Below are positions 35,759 through 39,926 of a stretch of DNA of 39,926 bases, piece after piece. This stretch comes from SAR324 cluster bacterium (lineage in GTDB: Bacteria > SAR324 > JACQKK01): assembly GCA_022574555.1 (NCBI GenBank), contig JACZRV010000022.1, positions 1-39,926 of the forward strand, read 5' to 3'. How positions within the stretch are numbered: position 1 is the first letter of the stretch; each line of letters opens with the position of its first letter. Below the pieces are notes generated by a model. That model searched no databases and was not told the origin of the DNA. It saw only the letters and a program-made list of their open reading frames with translations. The position numbers and the translations under genes are program-made.

Positions 35759-35911
35759 TCAATCCGAAGACGGCAACGGTTTGGCCCCGACCAACTCCAT
35801 TTCCCGGTCGTCGGCTTTCAGTTGCCATTGGTCGCCGGGATTGCCTTTGATAATGAGTAACTGCATGCCCGAAGTCTTGTCTTCGAACCGTTTGCCCACC
35901 GGGATAGCCAT
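35759..35911 (-). CDS. Tiny desulforedoxin-like protein without cysteines (second of a tandem pair)
   Basis: A 50-residue frame starts at ATG 35911 and ends TGA at 35759. It begins MAIPVGKRFEDKTSGMQLLI and ends VGAKPLPSSD. The spacing VGKRF..(E/D)..SG(M/V)(Q/E) is the same as in the neighbouring 43-residue product and resembles the desulforedoxin/desulfoferrodoxin N-terminal domain (VGKRYxCExCGxExxVTKGG...CCGxPM), but every metal-binding Cys is missing. It therefore cannot bind iron in the usual way; a structural, regulatory or inactive paralogue is likely. It lies 11 bases after the companion gene with a poor ribosome site, so translation may be coupled. Confidence 0.6.
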   Translation of the reverse strand: MAIPVGKRFEDKTSGMQLLIIKGNPGDQWQLKADDREMELVGAKPLPSSD

Positions 35912-35922
35912 ATTTTACCGGT

Positions 35923-36054
35923 TTAATCCTTCCGTTTGAATTCGAAAATCTCGCCGGTTTCGGCGTTCACGCAAGTAATGACGGCCGGGCCACCCTTGGT
36001 GACCACGATTTCCACTCCGGATTCTTCGCAGATGTATCGCTTACCCAGTTCCAT
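35923..36054 (-). CDS. Tiny desulforedoxin-like protein with a partial iron site (first of a tandem pair)
   Basis: A 43-residue frame from ATG 36054 to TAA 35923 reads MELGKRYICEESGVEIVVTK then GGPAVITCVNAETGEIFEFK. It matches the desulforedoxin-like domain in the order GKRYxCExxGVExxVTKGG, but only two cysteines remain (Cys9 and Cys28). The second Cys of the CxxC is Ser12, and the later CC pair is reduced to a single Cys followed by Val. A normal Fe(Cys)4 centre is impossible in a monomer, although two chains could in principle donate two cysteines each. A promoter lies about 165-195 bases upstream (36220-36248). The companion gene follows after 11 bases. Confidence 0.65.
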   Translation of the reverse strand: MELGKRYICEESGVEIVVTKGGPAVITCVNAETGEIFEFKRKD

Positions 36055-36174
36055 GGAACGGTTCTCTTTTTGACCTGGACTCTCGCTGCCACTGACCACG
36101 ATTTATCGTTTCCCGGCTATGGCGAACGAGATGCCGGTATAATTTCGGCGGTGTCACGGTGACCGCGATCCCCA

Positions 36175-36201
36175 CCGAACCCATAGGGCCGAACCCATAG
36201 G
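36175..36201 (+). repeat. Tandem repeat, 2 x 13-14 bp
   Basis: CCGAACCCATAGG occurs at 36175-36187 and again at 36189-36201 with one base between, giving a 14-bp period. It sits in the probable leader of the small desulforedoxin-like genes. Confidence 0.85.
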
Positions 36202-36219
36202 AATCGTATCAATGCTAGG

Positions 36220-36248
36220 ATATTACTTTGGCCGAGGATAAATCGCAA
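36220..36248 (-). promoter_or_regulatory. Candidate sigma70 promoter for the desulforedoxin-like gene pair
   Basis: On the minus strand, TTGCGA (36248-36243), a 17-base spacer and TAATAT (36225-36220) resemble -35 and -10 boxes, four of six matches each. It lies just after the gmhB stop and would give a leader of about 160 bases before ATG 36054. Confidence 0.4.
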
Positions 36249-36261
36249 CCGGCGAGGATGC

Positions 36262-36855
36262 TCACAGCTGCCTCGATCTCGTGAGGAGCAGCTGGCCGAT
36301 CGCTTGAGGCAAATCATCGAAAATTCGGCCCCCCCGAGCGGTAAAATCAGGCGGGAGGTCCGTTTCGGCTTCGACCCCGAGGCCAGTGCGCACCAAGATG
36401 GGGGTCAGCCCTAGGGAGGCGCCCGTTGCCATGTCGGTGGCGCGATCTCCGATCATGTAAGCGCCATTTAGTGAAACGCCCAGTTCCCGCGCCGCCCGCT
36501 GCAACATTCCCGGCTGGGGTTTGCGGCAGGGGCAAACGACATTGTAGGGGGGTTGGCCCTCGGGATGATGGGGACAGAAATAGTAACCGGAGATCTGCGC
36601 GCCCTGCCGATGCAGCAGCTCTCGGATGTGGCGGCCGCTCTGCTCCGCGAAATCCTCAGTGAAGTAGCCCCTGGCCACGCCCGATTGATTGCTCACGACG
36701 ACTACCGGCCAGCCGGCGCCGTTGGCCGCCCGCACGGCTGCGCCCACACCGGGCAGCAGCCGCATTCGGGAAAGATCGGATAGATAACCCAGCTCCTCGT
36801 TCAGGGTGCCGTCCCGGTCCACGAAAAGCGCCGGCCGCTCATCCCGCCTTGTCAT
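36262..36855 (-). CDS. gmhB: D-glycero-beta-D-manno-heptose 1,7-bisphosphate 7-phosphatase
   Basis: The HAD-family phosphatase acts in ADP-heptose synthesis for the lipopolysaccharide core. The 197-residue protein has DRDGTLN with nucleophile Asp13 and acid Asp15, then a SNQSGVARGYF motif, and GDRATDM as the Mg-binding motif. The zinc site C-P-H-H and C-P-C, in a typical loop of about 16 residues (CPHHPEG ... VCPCRKP), is present and distinguishes GmhB from histidinol phosphatases. The first 17 bases overlap the end of the acyltransferase gene, so the two are coupled, and both serve LPS. Confidence 0.94.
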   Translation of the reverse strand: MTRRDERPALFVDRDGTLNEELGYLSDLSRMRLLPGVGAAVRAANGAGWPVVVVSNQSGVARGYFTEDFAEQSGRHIRELLHRQGAQISGYYFCPHHPEGQPPYNVVCPCRKPQPGMLQRAARELGVSLNGAYMIGDRATDMATGASLGLTPILVRTGLGVEAETDLPPDFTARGGRIFDDLPQAIGQLLLTRSRQL

Positions 36856-37825
36856 TGCCTCCGCCCTCCAATGATGGGGCTGCGTCAGCGCCGGAAAGGA
36901 ATTTCAGGTTCAGGGGAGAAAGTTGGATTTTGGGGGAGATGCCGCGCCAACGATTGTGCATCCAGAAATACTGATCGGGAAAGCGGCGAATTTGTTCTTC
37001 CAGCGCCCGGGCGATGGCCTGGGAGATGGTGAGCACGTCCTGCTCCTCGCTGTTTGTCACGTGGTAAGGGATCTCGCGGAATTGCACACGGTAGCGGAAC
37101 CGTCCCTCCCGGGTGCAGTAACCGAATACCAATGCGGCGCCGGAGTGGCGTGCAAAGCTGGCCGGCCCTGGGACGGTGCTCACCGGCTGGCCGAAGAAGC
37201 GGATATAGTGTTTCTTGTGGACGTGATGCTGGTCGGAGAGCATGGCCACGATCCTGCCGGCGTGCAATGCCTTCAGGATCCCTCGCACCGCGGCGCCTTT
37301 GGGGAATGTTTCGGTGCCCATCATGCGCCTGATCCGGTTGAGCATCGCGTCGGCGCGGGGATTGTGCTGACGTCCGACGTACATGGAAAGAGCACGGCCG
37401 CTCGAGGATAGCCCGCCTCCCATCAATTCCCAGTTGCCGATGTGGCCTGATACGAGCACCACCCCGTGTCCCCGGGTCAAAGCCTCGTCGATCACCTCGG
37501 GATTTTCCAGGATCAGGAAGTCGTCCAGCCTATCTTTGGGAATCCTTCCCATGGCCAGGATTTCCAGAGCCAATCCGCCGAAGAAACGGTAGCACCGCCG
37601 TCCGATCCGCACCCGTTCGGTCTCGGGTACGTCATCACCCAAGGCCAGCGACAGATTGCGCAAGGCGAGCTTTCGCTTATAACGGAAAATATCGAAGACG
37701 AACCAGCCCAGTAAATCACCCGGCACCGATACCCACCGCAGGGGCACGAGTCGGGCCGCCCCCCGCAATGCATTCAGTAAGGCCACCTCGGCCCAAAACT
37801 GGAGGGTTTTGGTCAGCGAAGTCAT
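36839..37825 (-). CDS. Lipid A biosynthesis lauroyl/myristoyl acyltransferase family protein
   Basis: The protein is a membrane-associated acyltransferase that adds secondary acyl chains to lipid A or its precursor on the inner face of the inner membrane. The 328-residue sequence has the signature H-x4-E at 128-133 (SGHIGNWE), followed by conserved RQHNPRAD, MLSDQHHVHK and FWMHNRWR. No transmembrane signal other than a hydrophobic N-terminal part (WAEVALLNALRG...) is evident. LpxL and LpxM types cannot be separated here, and phosphatidylinositol mannoside acyltransferases also belong to the superfamily. It overlaps gmhB by 17 bases. Confidence 0.87.
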   Translation of the reverse strand: MTSLTKTLQFWAEVALLNALRGAARLVPLRWVSVPGDLLGWFVFDIFRYKRKLALRNLSLALGDDVPETERVRIGRRCYRFFGGLALEILAMGRIPKDRLDDFLILENPEVIDEALTRGHGVVLVSGHIGNWELMGGGLSSSGRALSMYVGRQHNPRADAMLNRIRRMMGTETFPKGAAVRGILKALHAGRIVAMLSDQHHVHKKHYIRFFGQPVSTVPGPASFARHSGAALVFGYCTREGRFRYRVQFREIPYHVTNSEEQDVLTISQAIARALEEQIRRFPDQYFWMHNRWRGISPKIQLSPLNLKFLSGADAAPSLEGGGNDKAG

Positions 37826-37844
37826 GGCGGGCGGATCGCCGCTC

Positions 37845-38306
37845 TCAGAATTTCAGGTCGAGTACCAGGGCCTTGAACCCTGTAATGCGGTTGGGATTCT
37901 TGCCTTCGGCGAGAAAAACGATCGGGGGTGTAAATATAGGTGGGCCGGAATCGGCCTGTACCACGGGGCCGGCGCCGCGAAAGAATAGGCTCCGATCCGG
38001 ATCGAACGTGATTCCGTTGAAGAGCAGCCAGATACCGGCGGCCAGACCGGCCACGCCGCCGAAGGTCGCGCCCTGAACGATGGACTCGCGCAGTTGTGTC
38101 GGTTTGTCCTTTTGGTCCGCTGCGATCGACGACAATGCTGCCCCGAGCAGGGCGCCCGTGGCCGAACCCCAGAACACGTTGAAAAAGACATTCTCCATCA
38201 CCGGTTTTTCCCGCATGACCGCTTGGGCGAAGGCAGGCTGCTCCGTGACCGCCAACAGCGTCAGCGGGAGCAGCAGCAGCAGGATCAACCGGGCTATTCT
38301 GGCCAT
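37845..38306 (-). CDS. Exported Gly-rich protein, paralogue of its neighbour
   Basis: A signal peptide (MARIARLILLLLLPLTLLAV ... AFAQA) is followed by a mature part of about 125 residues. That part has a Gly/Ala-rich helix pair (NVFWGSATGALLGAALSSIA and ATFGGVAGLAAGIWLLF) and a C-terminal beta-like stretch ending in LDLKF. The C-terminal Phe resembles outer-membrane proteins, but the length is too short for a barrel. I start at ATG 38306; a TTG at 38333 that overlaps the preceding stop as TTGA is an alternative. Function is unknown; the partner gene at 38330 shows the same plan. Confidence 0.65.
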   Translation of the reverse strand: MARIARLILLLLLPLTLLAVTEQPAFAQAVMREKPVMENVFFNVFWGSATGALLGAALSSIAADQKDKPTQLRESIVQGATFGGVAGLAAGIWLLFNGITFDPDRSLFFRGAGPVVQADSGPPIFTPPIVFLAEGKNPNRITGFKALVLDLKF

Positions 38307-38329
38307 GGGAAAGTTCGCCAATTTTAGGG

Positions 38330-38770
38330 TCAAAACTGGAGATACAGCAAAGGGAGGCTCAGACTCCAGCCCCCGTTACCCCCAGCGCCCGCGAGGGCCG
38401 CCGAGTGATTTCCCCCGCCAATCGTAGCGATGGGGTCGCTCGTTAGCCTTTCCAACGGGTTGAGGGGGTCCCGGATGTAAACCAGCGGCTGAATCGGAAA
38501 CTGCGTGGCGCGCTGCATGATGAAGAGGCTGTACACTGCGCCTGCAATCATGCCCAGCCCGGCGCCGCGAGCGATCTGCTCCGATAAGCGGATATTGGGA
38601 TTGCCCGGGTCGGTGAGCCATGCCGCGAAGCCGATGAAGCCGCCCAATATGCCCCCACCTGCGGTCCACTCGAAAGCGATGCGCATGGCCAGGGGCTCCC
38701 GTTCCTGAGCTTGCAGGATCGGCGGGAGAAGTACAAAGAGTATGGCGGCGAAAATGATCACGCGCTTCAA
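38330..38770 (-). CDS. Exported Gly-rich protein, paralogue of its neighbour
   Basis: The 146-residue protein has a signal peptide (MKRVIIFAAILFVLLPPILQ ... A) and then RIAFEWTAGGGILGGFIGFA, RLSEQIARGAGLGMIAGAVY, and a terminal stretch ending LPLLYLQF. The two hydrophobic segments and the C-terminus align in order and spacing with the protein encoded at 37845-38306, so the pair arose by tandem duplication. No domain is recognised. It lies 12 bases downstream of uvrA on the same strand. Confidence 0.7.
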   Translation of the reverse strand: MKRVIIFAAILFVLLPPILQAQEREPLAMRIAFEWTAGGGILGGFIGFAAWLTDPGNPNIRLSEQIARGAGLGMIAGAVYSLFIMQRATQFPIQPLVYIRDPLNPLERLTSDPIATIGGGNHSAALAGAGGNGGWSLSLPLLYLQF

Positions 38771-38782
38771 CGGCTGGGTCTC

Positions 38783-39926
38783 CTATATCGGGTTTGCCCC
38801 ATTGGTATGCAAATACCTTTCCTTCTCCGCGCGCGGTGCATCCGCATGCGATTCGCCTAAGTGAATATAGTCTTTTAAATAGCGGGACGTATGGGCCTCC
38901 GGAGCGCCCGCGACCACCTCCTCCGGCGTTCCGCAAGCGATGACGCGACCGCCTTCTTCACCGCCTTCAGGCCCAAGTTCGATCAGGTAATCGGCGCATT
39001 TTATGACTTCCAGATTGTGTTCGATAATCAGCACGGAATGGTGCGAATCCACCAGCCGGTTGAGCACGCCCAGGAGCCGTCCCACGTCCTCGAAGTGCAG
39101 CCCCGTGGTGGGCTCATCGAGAATGTACAGGGTGCGCCCGCTATCGCGCCGGCCCAATTCGCGGGTGATTTTCAGCCGCTGCGCTTCTCCCCCGCTCAGG
39201 GTATTGGCCGGCTGGCCCAGGCGCAGATAGCCCAGCCCCACGCTGAGCACAGGCCCCAAGCGGCCGTGGATGGCGGGCACCGCCCGGAAGAATTGCTCGA
39301 TCTCGCTCAAGGTCATGTGCAAAACGTCGGCGATCGTTTTGCCTCGATAACGGATTTCCAGCGTCTCGCGATTGAACCGGTTCCCGCCGCATACGTCGCA
39401 CCTGATGAAGACATCGGGGAGAAAGTGCATCTCGATCCGTTTCATGCCGTCGCCCTGGCAGGTTTCACAGCGGCCGCCGCTCACGTTGAAGCTGAAACGG
39501 CGGGCGGTGTACCCCCGCGACCGGGATTCCGGAACGCCGGCGAACAATTCCCGGATCTGATTGAATACGCCGAGATAGGTCCCCGGGTTGGAGCGAGACG
39601 TTTTACCGATGGGCGACTGATTGACGTGGATCACGCGGTCCAGATATTCCACACCCTTCAGCGTCACCTGGGGCGGAGCCTGATTCACTGGCCGGTGAAG
39701 GCGTTGCAAAATCGCGGGGAGCAGCGTGTCGAGCACCAGGGTGCTCTTTCCCGATCCGGAGACCCCCGTCACGCAGACGATCATGCCCAGGGGAATCTCC
39801 ACGGCCACCCCTTTCAGGGTGTGCCGGTCGGCTCCCGCCAACCGCAGGCGTTGCCCTGTCGGCCGGCGCCGGGTGGTGTGCAGGGCGATTTTCGCCACCC
39901 CGGAAAGGTACCGGCCGGTCGGGGAA
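38783..39926 (-). CDS. uvrA: Excinuclease ABC subunit A, C-terminal part cut by the window end
   Basis: UvrA is the damage-sensing ATPase of nucleotide excision repair. The open frame runs off the window at 39926, and the visible ~380 residues are the C-terminal half. They hold the second Walker A GVSGSGKSTLV, the zinc finger pair (CETCQGDG and CDVCGG), an ABC signature (NTLSGGEAQRLKI), Walker B (LYILDEPTTGLH) and IIEHNLEVIK. All are intact. The C-terminus ends with a short basic/acidic tail. No frameshift is seen. The downstream exported pair follows within 12 bases. Confidence 0.96.
   Translation of the reverse strand, partial: SPTGRYLSGVAKIALHTTRRRPTGQRLRLAGADRHTLKGVAVEIPLGMIVCVTGVSGSGKSTLVLDTLLPAILQRLHRPVNQAPPQVTLKGVEYLDRVIHVNQSPIGKTSRSNPGTYLGVFNQIRELFAGVPESRSRGYTARRFSFNVSGGRCETCQGDGMKRIEMHFLPDVFIRCDVCGGNRFNRETLEIRYRGKTIADVLHMTLSEIEQFFRAVPAIHGRLGPVLSVGLGYLRLGQPANTLSGGEAQRLKITRELGRRDSGRTLYILDEPTTGLHFEDVGRLLGVLNRLVDSHHSVLIIEHNLEVIKCADYLIELGPEGGEEGGRVIACGTPEEVVAGAPEAHTSRYLKDYIHLGESHADAPRAEKERYLHTNGANPI

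Overview
The window looks like about 40 kb of chromosome from a Gram-negative bacterium of fairly high GC, probably a proteobacterium outside the best-studied groups. An outer membrane is implied by gmhB, a lipid A acyltransferase, a lipoprotein and a SPOR/LysM envelope protein. A proteobacterial-type 6S RNA and an RNase G support the placement, while a c-di-AMP cyclase (cdaA-ybbR behind ftsH) is unusual for alpha-, beta- or gammaproteobacteria. Several genes appear to use TTG or GTG starts. I cannot name a genus.

Layout. 1-1.5 kb: an AT-rich accessory patch holding an IS256-type transposase tail, a small unknown gene, a dCTP deaminase broken by a one-base frameshift, a second transposase remnant and a strong intrinsic terminator. 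1.6-6.4 kb: a fused NMN adenylyltransferase-like/CinA protein divergent from a DacB-type peptidase, then recJ. 6.4-12.5 kb: a long gene-free stretch with a promoter in front of grxD, then uppP with a coupled zinc-ribbon mini-gene, a DAHP synthase gene, a 6S RNA with its terminator, ribE, and divergent mutY. 12.5-18.2 kb: a GNAT gene, ddl, and a rightward cluster of CoA-transferase, O-acetylhomoserine sulfhydrylase, CoA-binding protein and permease. 18.5-21.4 kb: an unknown conserved-looking protein, pyrE, a HEPN-like protein and another unknown. 21.6-31.5 kb: a long rightward run of ftsH, cdaA, ybbR, rng, rluD, a small ORF, a lipoprotein, an AAK-GNAT acetyltransferase, a MobA-like nucleotidyltransferase and a Nudix hydrolase. 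31.5-39.9 kb: leftward genes, namely a catalytically degenerate carbamoyltransferase coupled to a two-cluster Fe-S protein, a LysM-SPOR protein, two tiny desulforedoxin-like genes, gmhB, a lipid A acyltransferase, two paralogous exported proteins and the C-terminal half of uvrA, cut by the window end.

How they work together. Cell-wall and envelope functions recur (DacB, UppP, Ddl, CdaA/YbbR, SPOR protein, GmhB, acyltransferase), mixed with DNA repair (RecJ, MutY, UvrA) and RNA processing (RNase G, RluD). The most unusual points are: the pseudo-carbamoyltransferase/Fe-S gene pair; the tandem desulforedoxin-like mini-genes that have lost most or all metal-binding cysteines; the nucleotidyltransferase-CinA fusion with an altered CinA active site; and at least eight short tandem duplications (9-24 bp units) scattered over the window, whose unit lengths are multiples of three wherever they lie in coding sequence.
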